This document shows positions 43,801-52,314 of a stretch of DNA of 64,000 nt, piece by piece. Origin of the DNA: Anaerolineales bacterium. GTDB lineage: Bacteria; Chloroflexota; Anaerolineae; Anaerolineales; Villigracilaceae. The stretch lies in the NCBI GenBank assembly GCA_016789025.1, contig JAEURC010000021.1, forward strand, positions 56,515 to 120,514, in the 5' to 3' direction. A program made the position numbers and the translations under genes. Position 1 is the stretch's first letter; every line of letters begins with the position of its first letter. Below the pieces are notes generated by a model. The model was not told where the DNA came from. It saw only the letters and a list, made by a program, of their open reading frames with translations, and searched no databases.

Positions 43801-44838
43801 ATGGATTCGCAAAACAAATTAACTTCGATCTTCGACAAGACTCTCCTCGTCGGTTTGGGATGCGGCGTCCTCGTGCTGTGCGGCATCGTTGCATGGTTTG
43901 TGTACATCGTTCAAAACTTTCCCGCGCCGTCCTCCGAATCTACGCAACTCGCTCCACCAACCCAAACCCCCAATTCTCAAATTCTCCAATTCTTAACGCC
44001 GCTGCCTCCTCCCACCGAATCTCTTTCTCCCACCTCCATCCCAATCTTCAACGACTCTCCCCCAACGGGCAAAATTGTTTTCGCGTGCTACGTCAAACAG
44101 ATTGACCAGATCTGCCTGATGAACGCGGACGGTTCAGGGCGCGAACAACTCACCGATTTCACCGCGACCGCGTTCTATCCCTCGCTCTCACCCGACGGGG
44201 GGACGATCTATTTTTCATCCAAACGAAGCGGCGGATTTGAAATTTACTCGATCAACGTCAATGGGGATGGACTGCAACGCCTCACCCGCGACATCGGCAG
44301 TCTCTACGCCCCCGAGCTTTCCCCCAGCGGAGACTTGATCGTCTTCGCCAAAAGCGGAGACGGACTCTGGGTGATGAAGCCCGATGGCGACAACCCGCGT
44401 CCGCTCACCGACCGCGACGACATTGACCCAACCTGGTCGCCCGACGGTTCAATGATCGCGTTTGCCTCCTCGCGCAGTGGACAGCGTCAACTGTTCGTGA
44501 TGAACGCCGACGGCTCGAACATCCAGCAAGTGACGGACTTGAATAACATGGGCGGACGCAGTACCTGGTCACCCGATGGGACTCAACTCGCGTTCTATCG
44601 CGGACCCGCAGGCGACCACAACATCTACATCATCAACGTGGACGGCACAGGGCTCGTCCAACTCACGAACGGCGGAGACAATCTCGGTCCCTCCTGGTCG
44701 CCTGATGGAAACTGGATCGCCTTCACCTCCTTCCGCGACGGTAATAACGAAATTTACATCATCCACCCCGACGGGACGGGGTTGACGCGGCTCACGAGTA
44801 ACACGATCTCCGATTGGCAGCCGAGGTGGGGAAATTGA
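43801..44838 (+). CDS. Membrane-anchored TolB-like beta-propeller protein
   Basis: 345 residues from the ATG at 43801. One N-terminal membrane segment (about 14-38) is followed by a Thr/Pro linker. A propeller of PD40/WD40-like blades follows, each ending in SPDG-type turns ([70 protein letters not shown]). The propeller faces outside and probably binds protein or glycan. The last 133 bases recur at 45578-45710 beyond a toxin-antitoxin module. Confidence 0.88.
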   Translation: MDSQNKLTSIFDKTLLVGLGCGVLVLCGIVAWFVYIVQNFPAPSSESTQLAPPTQTPNSQILQFLTPLPPPTESLSPTSIPIFNDSPPTGKIVFACYVKQIDQICLMNADGSGREQLTDFTATAFYPSLSPDGGTIYFSSKRSGGFEIYSINVNGDGLQRLTRDIGSLYAPELSPSGDLIVFAKSGDGLWVMKPDGDNPRPLTDRDDIDPTWSPDGSMIAFASSRSGQRQLFVMNADGSNIQQVTDLNNMGGRSTWSPDGTQLAFYRGPAGDHNIYIINVDGTGLVQLTNGGDNLGPSWSPDGNWIAFTSFRDGNNEIYIIHPDGTGLTRLTSNTISDWQPRWGN

Positions 44839-44844
44839 GGTGTT

Positions 44845-44869
44845 CATCCAGCAGTTCAACTGCTGGATG
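44845..44869. terminator. Palindrome after the propeller gene
   Basis: CATCCAGCAGTT and AACTGCTGGATG around one base, just after the stop; a related palindrome follows the second copy at 45721-45747. No T-run on the plus strand. Confidence 0.5.
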
Positions 44870-44896
44870 CGGGTCAAAAAGTGTTAAAATATCAGC

Positions 44897-45337
44897 GTGA
44901 AAATCTATCTTGATTTGTGCGCCATTCAAAGACCGCTTGACACCTCGAATCAAGTACGGATTGTGTTGGAGTCGGAAGCCGTTCTGGGCATTATTTCTTT
45001 TTGCGATCTTGGGCAGGCTGAATTACTTTCGTCAGAGGCGTTGCTTTATGAAAGCGAAGAAAGCCCTTTGCCTGTAAGAAAAGAACACACCTTATCGGTT
45101 TTGGCAAAGGCAAAGGATGTTCTCGTTGTTGCAGAGAAAGAGACATCTCGCGCAGCGGAAATTGAGCAGGTTGGCATAAGACCGCTTGACGCACTCCATC
45201 TTGCTTTGGCAGAATCGGGCAATGCTGATTATTTCTGCACCTGCGATGATAGGTTATTGCGTAATGCAAAGAAGGTCAAAGATTTGGCAGTGAAAGTAGT
45301 GAATCCAGTTGATTTGATTCAGGAGATTGAAAAATGA
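44897..45337 (+). CDS. PIN-domain toxin
   Basis: 146 residues, GTG start. Acidic residues of the PIN RNase site are present: D6 in IYLDLCAIQRPLD, the middle Glu/Asp region, D in IRPLDALHLALAESGNADYFCTCDDRLL. The TAAAAT 7 nt before the GTG and the lack of a ribosome site suggest leaderless expression. Codons are A/T-richer than the flanks. It overlaps the partner by 4 bases. It is probably the toxin of a toxin-antitoxin pair, here with the toxin first. Confidence 0.87.
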   Translation: MKIYLDLCAIQRPLDTSNQVRIVLESEAVLGIISFCDLGQAELLSSEALLYESEESPLPVRKEHTLSVLAKAKDVLVVAEKETSRAAEIEQVGIRPLDALHLALAESGNADYFCTCDDRLLRNAKKVKDLAVKVVNPVDLIQEIEK

Positions 45338-45546
45338 TCACTGATGTGAAACCGCTAATCGAGATTAATCAGCAAGCAATTCACCTGCTCTACAAAGAGT
45401 TAGGCGTGGTGGATGCTGTCCGCTTTTTAAAACAATTTACTCAAGGCTACGGAAATTACACACAAGAGCGGGAAATCCTCTTTGCAAATAAATCCCTTGA
45501 CGATATTGTGAGCGAAATCGAAAAGCGGAGAAAAACTGCGAAGTGA
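45334..45546 (+). CDS. Probable antitoxin of the PIN module
   Basis: 70 residues, overlapping the toxin by ATGA. Helical, with KPLIEINQQAIHLLYKELGVVDAVRFLKQF followed by a charged C-terminus (IVSEIEKRRKTAK). It matches small partners seen next to PIN genes in size and position; no DNA-binding motif is clear. The antitoxin role is inferred from context. Confidence 0.7.
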   Translation: MITDVKPLIEINQQAIHLLYKELGVVDAVRFLKQFTQGYGNYTQEREILFANKSLDDIVSEIEKRRKTAK

Positions 45547-45577
45547 AGAATTCGTGATCGTGATCTATTTTCATACA

Positions 45578-45710
45578 TGGAAACTGGATCGCCTTCACCT
45601 CCTTCCGCGACGGGGACAACGAAATCTACATCATTCACCCCGATGGGACGGGGCTAACCCGCCTCACGAACAACACAATCTCAGATTGGCAACCGAGGTG
45701 GGGAAGGTGA
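45578..45710 (+). pseudogene. Duplicated 3' fragment of the propeller gene
   Basis: 133 nt aligning without gaps to 44706-44838 (about 17 mismatches by hand count). It reads [20 protein letters not shown] and onward to a stop in frame. Most differences are synonymous third-position changes, so this copy diverged while under selection, as from a homologous gene, before losing its 5' part. A related palindrome follows it. Confidence 0.8.
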
Positions 45711-45720
45711 ATTGCCTAGA

Positions 45721-45747
45721 TGCATCCGCAGTTAAACTGCGGATGCA
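45721..45747. terminator. Palindrome after the fragment
   Basis: TGCATCCGCAGTT and AACTGCGGATGCA around one A, equivalent to the palindrome at 44845-44869. Confidence 0.5.
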
Positions 45748-45874
45748 ACAAAGCGGATTCATGCTATGCCCTTTCGGAATGCGGTTGTATAATGCGATAT
45801 GAATGATATAAGGTGCTATACGGCAAATTTGCTGTATAAACCATAATCGTCGCGCTCAGTGCAAGGATGTGAAG

Positions 45875-46879
45875 ATGACCACTAATCAATCACCTGCTAT
45901 GACGTTGAGTATTCAGCAATGGAAAATAGTTAGTGATGCTATTGGAGAATATTGTTCAACACGCTCAAACGATTGGCAAAAATGGGGAAATCAAACGCAA
46001 CAAATAATCCAATCCGCTATAAATAAGAGTCTTCAATCTGGCTCACCCGAAAAAATCAATATCACACTTAATGACCAAAGTTGGCAAACTGTTTCTCTTC
46101 TAATGAGTTCATACAAAGATAAGTTTCCTGTTTCTCTACCCTTTTTATCTGACTTTAACATCGTCGAACAAGAAATTATCAAAGGTGAGAATATTCTATG
46201 GGTTGGGAACATTGCTCAATTTAATAACACTTCGGGCATAGATCGCTATCCCTTTGGATATTTGATACTGACTCAGCAAAGGATAGTAAGGGTTTTATTC
46301 CACGCCGAGTATGAAAATGATTTAGGAGGGAATATTTTGGTAGATTTACTTGCGCCTGTTCTTATTCCTGTTCTCCTGGTTGCCGCTTTAGCCTCACCGA
46401 AGGCGGGGGATCCAACTTTTGGAAAAGTCAGAGCCTATGACCCGAAGAAAAAACGGCAAGAAATCAGTGTTCTTAACTCCAATCATGTTGGACATTCTCA
46501 CAGTTCATACTTGAAGGTTCCTCCAACAACGCCATTAACCAACAGAGAATTAACATCTCGCGCAGTACGCCTATTTCCGTTTACCAACCTGACAAACGTT
46601 GACCGCTTTGAAACTCAAGACGATCACACAGGGGAAAAAATTATTGAACTTGACATTCGGTTTGTTCCTGATGAAACAATGCAGATTGTCTTCTACAAGG
46701 AGCAAGACGGAAAAAATGTTTACGACATTCTTCTTGATAGACTTCAGGGTAACGCGCAATCTATAAAACAGATTCCTGCTATTTCGGAACAGCTGGAGAA
46801 ACTCGCAGAATTACACAAAGCACAGGTATTGACTGATGCTGAGTTTGAAGCCGCAAAGAAAAGATTGCTTGAAAAATAA
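45875..46879 (+). CDS. SHOCT-domain hypothetical protein
   Basis: 334 residues from the ATG at 45875 (a GTG at 45869 is in frame). A/T-rich codons. The middle (about 105-180) has a bPH/PH-like segment (ILWVGNIAQFNN..YPFGYLILTQQRIVRVLF) and a short hydrophobic stretch near 150-170. The last 28 residues (LEKLAELHKAQVLTDAEFEAAKKRLLEK) are a SHOCT helical hairpin, common as an oligomerisation tail. The base composition matches the neighbouring toxin-antitoxin genes, suggesting common acquisition. Confidence 0.8.
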   Translation: MTTNQSPAMTLSIQQWKIVSDAIGEYCSTRSNDWQKWGNQTQQIIQSAINKSLQSGSPEKINITLNDQSWQTVSLLMSSYKDKFPVSLPFLSDFNIVEQEIIKGENILWVGNIAQFNNTSGIDRYPFGYLILTQQRIVRVLFHAEYENDLGGNILVDLLAPVLIPVLLVAALASPKAGDPTFGKVRAYDPKKKRQEISVLNSNHVGHSHSSYLKVPPTTPLTNRELTSRAVRLFPFTNLTNVDRFETQDDHTGEKIIELDIRFVPDETMQIVFYKEQDGKNVYDILLDRLQGNAQSIKQIPAISEQLEKLAELHKAQVLTDAEFEAAKKRLLEK

Positions 46880-46909
46880 GTCGAGTTGCAAACGGAACAG
46901 GTTTAGTAA

Positions 46910-47884
46910 TCACGGTCTCCCCATTTCCACCGTCCAATACCCTCCTAAACTGCTCGTTCTCACAAACGCATACCCCACTCCGATTTCGGTGACGCGCGAA
47001 TTGAGGACGTTGTCCCATTGAAGCGGATCGAGTTTCCATTGGTTCATCGCGTCGCCTGGCAAGCCGAAAGCGATGAGTTCAACATAATACGTGGACGCAT
47101 ACCCCGCGTTCTGCAGGCGATCGCCAGTCCACAATCCGTCTGAGCCGCGCTGTTTGAAGAAATCGTTGCACGCCATGTCGAGGCTGTGACCTTGCGCGGC
47201 GGCGGTGAGTTGAGGATTGACCGTCAGCGCGGCGCGACCCGCGTCTGCGCGGGCTTGGTTGATCAGGTCAATCAATTGCTGGACGTACTCGGCGTTGGTC
47301 GTGTAATAACAATTCGTCGTGCCAACCAGCAGTGACGATTCGCCAACGACGATCTTCACCCAAAACGTTTTTTCGATCCCGATAGGCACGAGCTGTCCCT
47401 TTTCGTTACGCAACTCGAAACTACCAAGATATTGACCGTCCACGGAGGGCGCGACGAGGTCAACGGAAATTTCCACGTCTGATTTTGCGGCGGTCTCTGG
47501 CACAGTCACCGAATCGGGCGCGCTCATCCGTTCGCCTGAGGCGAAGACAACGGTATACCCTTTCCAATCGCAGGTTCCCGAGTTTTGCAATTTCCACGTT
47601 TTGGTGAACGCTTCGCTCTTCTCAAAATTCGTGTTGTCGGGGATGGTCACATCTTCGACGAACGCCGCGCTGTCGCGGCAACTTGGCGTTGGCGTGGGAG
47701 CCGAAGGGTCGAGAGTCGCCGTCGCGGTGGGCGGAATCGGAGTCGGCACGGTTAATCCCTGCTTGGTGGGGGGCAGGGTAGACGTCACGAAAAGAATCGG
47801 CGCGTCCGTTGGCGCATTTTCCGATGAAACGGTCACGCAGGAGGAGAGGAGAATTAAGAGGATGGGGAGAATTTTTTTGTACAT
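46910..47884 (-). CDS. Lipoprotein with NBR1-type Ig and CAP domains
   Basis: 324 residues. The signal peptide ends in lipobox LLSSC (Cys16); a Thr/Pro linker follows to about 65. The NBR1-type Ig domain (about 68-175; FTKTWKLQNSGTCDWKGY) is of the kind in the 3562 protein. A CAP/SCP domain (about 190-324) shows LIDLINQARADAGRAALTVN, AAAQGHSLDMACNDFF and VTEIGVGYAFV, with His in QGHS. It is surface-attached, probably binding lipid or wall material; CAP function in bacteria is unsettled. Confidence 0.9.
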   Translation of the reverse strand: MYKKILPILLILLSSCVTVSSENAPTDAPILFVTSTLPPTKQGLTVPTPIPPTATATLDPSAPTPTPSCRDSAAFVEDVTIPDNTNFEKSEAFTKTWKLQNSGTCDWKGYTVVFASGERMSAPDSVTVPETAAKSDVEISVDLVAPSVDGQYLGSFELRNEKGQLVPIGIEKTFWVKIVVGESSLLVGTTNCYYTTNAEYVQQLIDLINQARADAGRAALTVNPQLTAAAQGHSLDMACNDFFKQRGSDGLWTGDRLQNAGYASTYYVELIAFGLPGDAMNQWKLDPLQWDNVLNSRVTEIGVGYAFVRTSSLGGYWTVEMGRP

Positions 47885-47896
47885 AGTATTCCTGAC

Positions 47897-47983
47897 ATGT
47901 CATTCTGAGCCGCGAAGCGGCGAAGAATCTCTGACACGCCGAGCCGAGACTCTTCGGTCGCTAGCGCTTCCTCAGAGTGACAT
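47897..47983. repeat. Palindromic repeat family B, copy 4
   Basis: ATGTCATTCTGAGCCGCG to GCGCTTCCTCAGAGTGACAT, with inner GAAGAATCTC and GAGACTCTTCG. It lies between the CAP lipoprotein gene and the methylase-like gene. Confidence 0.85.
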
Positions 47984-47987
47984 GAAG

Positions 47988-50234
47988 TTAGAACATCATC
48001 ATCTGTGATTTGGATTTTTCAAGCGGATCGCTAACGATCTGCTCCTCGAACGTCTCGCGCGTCAATACAGGGACCTCAAGCATGGCGCGGAGTAAGCGAT
48101 ATTTCACCAGCCGATAATTTTTCAGGCGCTCAGCAAGCGCGGGATCGCGCCCCGCTTTGTACGCGATCAACGACGCGCGCCCGCCAGGGATGACGAGGAT
48201 CGTTTGCTCGGGCGAATATGGCGTTTCAGCGATTGCCCGCCCAACGAGCGCGGAGGCAAGCACATAAAACGCAAACTGAAAGGAATTGTTTTCCTCCCAC
48301 ACGTGATTTTTATCCGCGAGGCTTGTTGAGTATCCCAAGCGTTTGCCGACGAGTTCAAGCATCGGGATGATCGTCTCGCGTTCATTCCGCCGCGCCGACG
48401 CGACATCCTCCGCGCGCAACTTCAACGATGCGCCTTCGCGCTGTGCGTATGAATCCAACACCGCGTAGATCATCGCTTTCGATGGCGTGAGCAAACCCGC
48501 AAAGCGCGGATACAAGTCATCTTCGATCTCAAGATAAATGCTGTCGGGATTCTTTTGCAAGAACGTGACGATGGCAACTTCCACGCGGTCTGCAAGCGAC
48601 TCGTCCTGAGCGGAGCCGCCGTTCGTTGGCGGCGTAGACGAAGGGCGAGTCGCGCTCCACAATCCCGTCTCCACACTCTCGCCCGACGAATAATGGACGA
48701 ACCGCTCATCCTCCGACAACGCCGATTGGATCAACGCGTTTGTCGCTCGCAACGCCTCATCGAATTCTTGATTTTTGTTTTTCAACGCGCGCGCCTCTGC
48801 CAACGCGATCAACCCCGCCGCATGGACGTGCAAATAACTTGCAGGTTCGCCGCGCTCGATGAGATGCGCATGAATCGCTTCGCGCGCAATCGCAACATCT
48901 TGTTCATTCGCTTCACGTTTCAAATGCTCGCCTCGATTCCATAAAATTTGAATCGGGTCATGTTCCGTTCGCAATGCGACGCTTTTCAAATCGAATCCTG
49001 CCGCGCCTGCCGCCGTAAGCGCCGACGTGAGAAACGGCGGCTCAGGCTCGGGCATGAATCCAAAGAACGGCGTGCCGAGCGGCAACAACTCGAACAAATG
49101 CGAAAACGCGTCGTGCAAAGCGGTCGCGTTCCAAGCCCAGTCATACCGCCTACGACGCAGCGCGACCTTATACGGTTCCACCGCCTCGCGCCCCCACAGC
49201 CAACCCGCCCACAACGCGGAGAGAGTCCAAAACGCTTGATTCGGACGCGGCAACGAACCGATCACCGCCGCGATCGGAATTTCTTTTTTGACTTCATGCG
49301 CCAACTCTTTGAGACGACCTTCATAGATGCACACACCGCCACTTTCTGGAATCTTTTTAGGCCACGCTTCGAAAACGACGGGTGAGCCTGTTTCAGTCCA
49401 GAGACTTAATCCACGCTCCAGCATTTTCCACAAGTTATGCTCGCGGAATTGACTTGGAATATTGAGTTGTTTCGGTCGCGGACGTGTCGGCGGATGATCC
49501 CACAGCGTGTTGCCCGCATCGCACGCGACGAGGATCAACGCGTTCAAGGCGCGTTTGCGTTCAGGCGTGAGATTCAACCCGTCAATGCGATTGATGACAG
49601 TCGTTAAAAAATACAGCGGACGCGGCAGGTAATGTTGAATCGCCTCCTCCGCGTAGACGCGGTCATCGTCGTCGAGTTTTGCCACACGCTCGAATGAACG
49701 TGAACGGTGCAGACCATCCGTAGCGGCGATTTGCTTCGCGCGGTCAATATCTTGTTGCGTGACGACGCGCTCGCCTGAATCATTGCACTGCGGACAAGTG
49801 TATACGCGAGCATACGGCGCGTCCGCTTCTTTGCGCCATAAAAAATAATCCGCTTGAATTTCGGCGTTGCATTTTTCACACGTCGTTCGATATAACGCTT
49901 GCAAATGCGCGCCGAGTCGCTCGTCGCCTTTTTTCGCGGTTTCGAGTTCAGCCAGCGCGGCGTTGAAGTCCGATTCGGTTGGGGGATTCGCCGCGATCTC
50001 CAGCAGAAAGCGCGTGATGGGATTGTTCACCGTCACAAGCACGCGATACCCCGCGCGCGCGGCTTCGAGCACGAGTCGAGGGGAGAATCCGAAGGGGTCG
50101 AGTAACCAGCCTCCCATAGACGCGTGAAGCGGAAGCCAGCGGGAGATCGTTCCCTCTTCCAGTGGAGGAATGAATCGCGAAAGCGGACCCGCATCCGCTG
50201 GCTTCGTCCCTGGGATGTATGGCTGGTACTCCAT
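47988..50234 (-). CDS. Degenerate DNA-methylase-like protein with zinc ribbon
   Basis: 748 residues, no signal peptide. WLLDPFGFSPRLVLEAARAGYRV followed by VNNPITRFLLE resembles the AdoMet motif I of adenine-specific methylases of the COG1743/DUF1156 type (DPF-x-G then N-P). A zinc ribbon CEKCNAEI..CPQCNDSG (about 118-158) follows, also as in that family. Where DPPY-type catalysis is expected the protein reads GSLPRPNQAFW, so catalytic function looks lost. The C-terminal third (about 480-748) is unlike methylases. It may be a nucleic-acid-binding derivative. Assignment is by eye. Confidence 0.6.
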   Translation of the reverse strand: MEYQPYIPGTKPADAGPLSRFIPPLEEGTISRWLPLHASMGGWLLDPFGFSPRLVLEAARAGYRVLVTVNNPITRFLLEIAANPPTESDFNAALAELETAKKGDERLGAHLQALYRTTCEKCNAEIQADYFLWRKEADAPYARVYTCPQCNDSGERVVTQQDIDRAKQIAATDGLHRSRSFERVAKLDDDDRVYAEEAIQHYLPRPLYFLTTVINRIDGLNLTPERKRALNALILVACDAGNTLWDHPPTRPRPKQLNIPSQFREHNLWKMLERGLSLWTETGSPVVFEAWPKKIPESGGVCIYEGRLKELAHEVKKEIPIAAVIGSLPRPNQAFWTLSALWAGWLWGREAVEPYKVALRRRRYDWAWNATALHDAFSHLFELLPLGTPFFGFMPEPEPPFLTSALTAAGAAGFDLKSVALRTEHDPIQILWNRGEHLKREANEQDVAIAREAIHAHLIERGEPASYLHVHAAGLIALAEARALKNKNQEFDEALRATNALIQSALSEDERFVHYSSGESVETGLWSATRPSSTPPTNGGSAQDESLADRVEVAIVTFLQKNPDSIYLEIEDDLYPRFAGLLTPSKAMIYAVLDSYAQREGASLKLRAEDVASARRNERETIIPMLELVGKRLGYSTSLADKNHVWEENNSFQFAFYVLASALVGRAIAETPYSPEQTILVIPGGRASLIAYKAGRDPALAERLKNYRLVKYRLLRAMLEVPVLTRETFEEQIVSDPLEKSKSQMMMF

Positions 50235-50267
50235 GGGTTAAGTATACATCCCCCCGAATTTCGTGGC

Positions 50268-50330
50268 GCGAGATGTTATCTCGCGTTGCCGCTCGGCATT
50301 GAGTTTCGTAGCGCGAGATACTATCTCGCG
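50268..50330. repeat. Repeat family G (CGCGAGAT..ATCTCGCG), two hairpins
   Basis: CGCGAGATgttATCTCGCG (50268-50286) and CGCGAGATactATCTCGCG (50312-50330), 25 nt apart. The second runs into the stop region of the methyltransferase gene. Confidence 0.8.
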
Positions 50331-51010
50331 CTACCTCGCGCTGCAAAAACCTCAAACAGCGGAATGGGCTGATACAGCGTAGCAATGTGTTCCACGCGCG
50401 CGAGACGTTTGAGTTCGCGTTTGATCTCGGCGATGCCGCGTTCATGATATGCGCCCGAATATTCGGGTCCCGCAATTTTGCGCCCGATCTGATAAAGAAA
50501 ATTTTCAGTCGGACCCGATACAACGAGTTGGCCGTTCGGCTTGAGGAGATTCATCAACTGCGCGAGTGTTTGTGGAAGATCGTCCACATGTTCGAGCACG
50601 TCGAGTGCATTGATGAGATCGAAAGATTTTTGCGGAAGTTTCGAGATGGGAGTTTGATTCGCGTCGAGCGTTTGCACGTTCGCGGCGAGAGGGATGTGTT
50701 GTCTCACTTGTTCGAGAGGATGCAAGTCAATATCGAGCGCGGTGACGTGCTTGCCTTGCTCCGCAAGAAAAGGGAGCATCACGCCGCTTCCGCATCCGAA
50801 ATCGAGAATGTTTTCATACGGCGCGGATCTTTCGATGTGATTCATCGCAATATGCAGGCGTTTCCAGAATAGCCAGTTGATGAGCGGACTGCGATGCGAA
50901 TACGCGGAGAAGCCCGCTTCGTCGAGCCGACCTTTTTCAGAGTCGGCAAGCACATGGCGGATCGCGGAACGATAGCGGGTTTTGTAGGCGTTGAATGAGG
51001 AGGAGTTCAT
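50321..51010 (-). CDS. Class I SAM-dependent methyltransferase
   Basis: 229 residues from the ATG at 51010 (another ATG 3 codons upstream). Motif I is ILDFGCGSGVMLPFLAEQG, motif II TALDIDLHPLEQ, and FDLINALDVLEHVDDL gives the post-II acidic loop; this is the UbiE/Methyltransf_11 type. Final residues RGSAR and the stop are in a family-G repeat. Substrate unknown. Confidence 0.9.
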   Translation of the reverse strand: MNSSSFNAYKTRYRSAIRHVLADSEKGRLDEAGFSAYSHRSPLINWLFWKRLHIAMNHIERSAPYENILDFGCGSGVMLPFLAEQGKHVTALDIDLHPLEQVRQHIPLAANVQTLDANQTPISKLPQKSFDLINALDVLEHVDDLPQTLAQLMNLLKPNGQLVVSGPTENFLYQIGRKIAGPEYSGAYHERGIAEIKRELKRLARVEHIATLYQPIPLFEVFAARGSAR

Positions 51011-51020
51011 ATAAATCAAC

Positions 51021-51120
51021 TGTCATTGCGAGGAGCGCCTTTGTTCTTCGCGACGAAGCAATCTCCAACCATATCACGGAGATTGCTTCGGGCGAAAGAG
51101 CATCGCCCTCGCAACGACAT
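51021..51120. repeat. Palindromic repeat family A, copy 3
   Basis: TGTCATTGCGAGGAGCG to CGCCCTCGCAACGACA, with inner ACGAAGCAATCTC and GAGATTGCTTCG. This copy has no GIY-YIG gene next to it. Confidence 0.9.
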
Positions 51121-51121
51121 G

Positions 51122-52270
51122 TCAGGGTATTGCCCCATACGTCGGCGCGCAGACGATATCGTAGTATTCGAGTTCGACGGCTTTGTTCTGTTCCGCGTAG
51201 GCGGCGGCTTCGTTGCCGATCTGACGGACCGTGTCAATGTTCGCTGACACTTGATAGGGCCAATAACGCGGGATGACCATGCGCGGGTCATTGACGTAGC
51301 CTTCGGGAAGATACGCGGGACGCGCAGGGTCGGTCTGGTCGGCAAGCGGAATCCAGTTGTACATCACAGGTCCGCGCGGGTTGATGGTGAAGCCAACGCG
51401 ATAGCCGTATTCGCGCGCGAACTGCACAGGGCGGACTCCGAAACTGCCGCCGGGCCAGATGATGCCGATGGGTGTTTTGTTGAAATTGGTTTGCAAATCC
51501 GCGATGGATTTCTCGAATTCGGTGCGGATGAATTCATCGGTGGATGAATCGCTCATATTGATGTTGTGAATGTAGCCGTGCGATTGATGATCCACCCAGC
51601 CTTCTTTTTCCTGAGCAATATTTGCGTCGATGCTGATCGCGCGCGGACCGTCTTCAAAACTGATCCAGCCGTTCACTACTTGCCAGCCCCACTCATTGAA
51701 ATACGGACGGAAATGATCGTCGAAGTATTCGCCTTGATGACGGTCATCTGCAATGAGCAGAACAGAACGCGCGGGTATCTTCGCGTTGCGATCCATGAAG
51801 TCTGCCATCTGGGTCATGTTGATGGCTTCGAAGCCCTGATCCTTCAGGTCTTTCATCATCCGTTTGAAATCGGGCACGAGGATATCGTTGGGGTTGTCCA
51901 CCGAGTCCCTGTTGATGCCGTGGAACATGACGACCATCACGATCGTCCCGGGCGCGGCGTTGGTCGAACTCCACTTGTTGAGCAGATATTCGCATGAGTC
52001 TTGGATGTATGTATGCGGAACGTCTAACGGATTCAATTGACTCGCAACAAATGTAGATGGCAACGCGGGCGGTGTGCGGATCGCGGTCGGAGGGGGAACT
52101 GGGGTGCCCGTAGGAAGCGGACTCGGCGTCGGTTGGAGTTGCGCGAACGCAGTGCCGAATGCCTGAGTGAGCGCGGCGCTTATGTCCTGTGCGGGAGGGG
52201 GAGTCGAAGGGGCGCACGCGCTGAGGATGAGGGCGAGCAGGCTGAAGGGGAGGAAGAGGCGGGATGTCAT
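51122..52270 (-). CDS. Polysaccharide-deacetylase-like lipoprotein
   Basis: 382 residues from the ATG at 52270; the longer frame would run into a palindrome. Signal peptide with lipobox LSAC, Thr/Pro linker to about 80. The body resembles the NodB/CE4 fold: VMFHGI at the first strand, LIADDRHQ in place of the metal-site TFDDG, and HQSHGYIHN with the His pair of motif 2. RPVQFAREYGYRVGFT is the later motif. The variant DD site leaves activity uncertain. It is expected outside the cell, on glycan. Confidence 0.8.
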   Translation of the reverse strand: MTSRLFLPFSLLALILSACAPSTPPPAQDISAALTQAFGTAFAQLQPTPSPLPTGTPVPPPTAIRTPPALPSTFVASQLNPLDVPHTYIQDSCEYLLNKWSSTNAAPGTIVMVVMFHGINRDSVDNPNDILVPDFKRMMKDLKDQGFEAINMTQMADFMDRNAKIPARSVLLIADDRHQGEYFDDHFRPYFNEWGWQVVNGWISFEDGPRAISIDANIAQEKEGWVDHQSHGYIHNINMSDSSTDEFIRTEFEKSIADLQTNFNKTPIGIIWPGGSFGVRPVQFAREYGYRVGFTINPRGPVMYNWIPLADQTDPARPAYLPEGYVNDPRMVIPRYWPYQVSANIDTVRQIGNEAAAYAEQNKAVELEYYDIVCAPTYGAIP

Positions 52271-52279
52271 ATTGAAATG

Positions 52280-52314
52280 AAACCTTGCGAAGGTTTTAAA
52301 CCTTCGCAAGGTTT
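52280..52314. terminator. Palindrome family H, likely ino1 terminator
   Basis: AAACCTTGCGAAGGTTT and AAACCTTCGCAAGGTTT flank one base, directly after the inositol-phosphate synthase stop on the minus strand. Also a member of the dispersed AAACCT palindromes. Confidence 0.65.
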
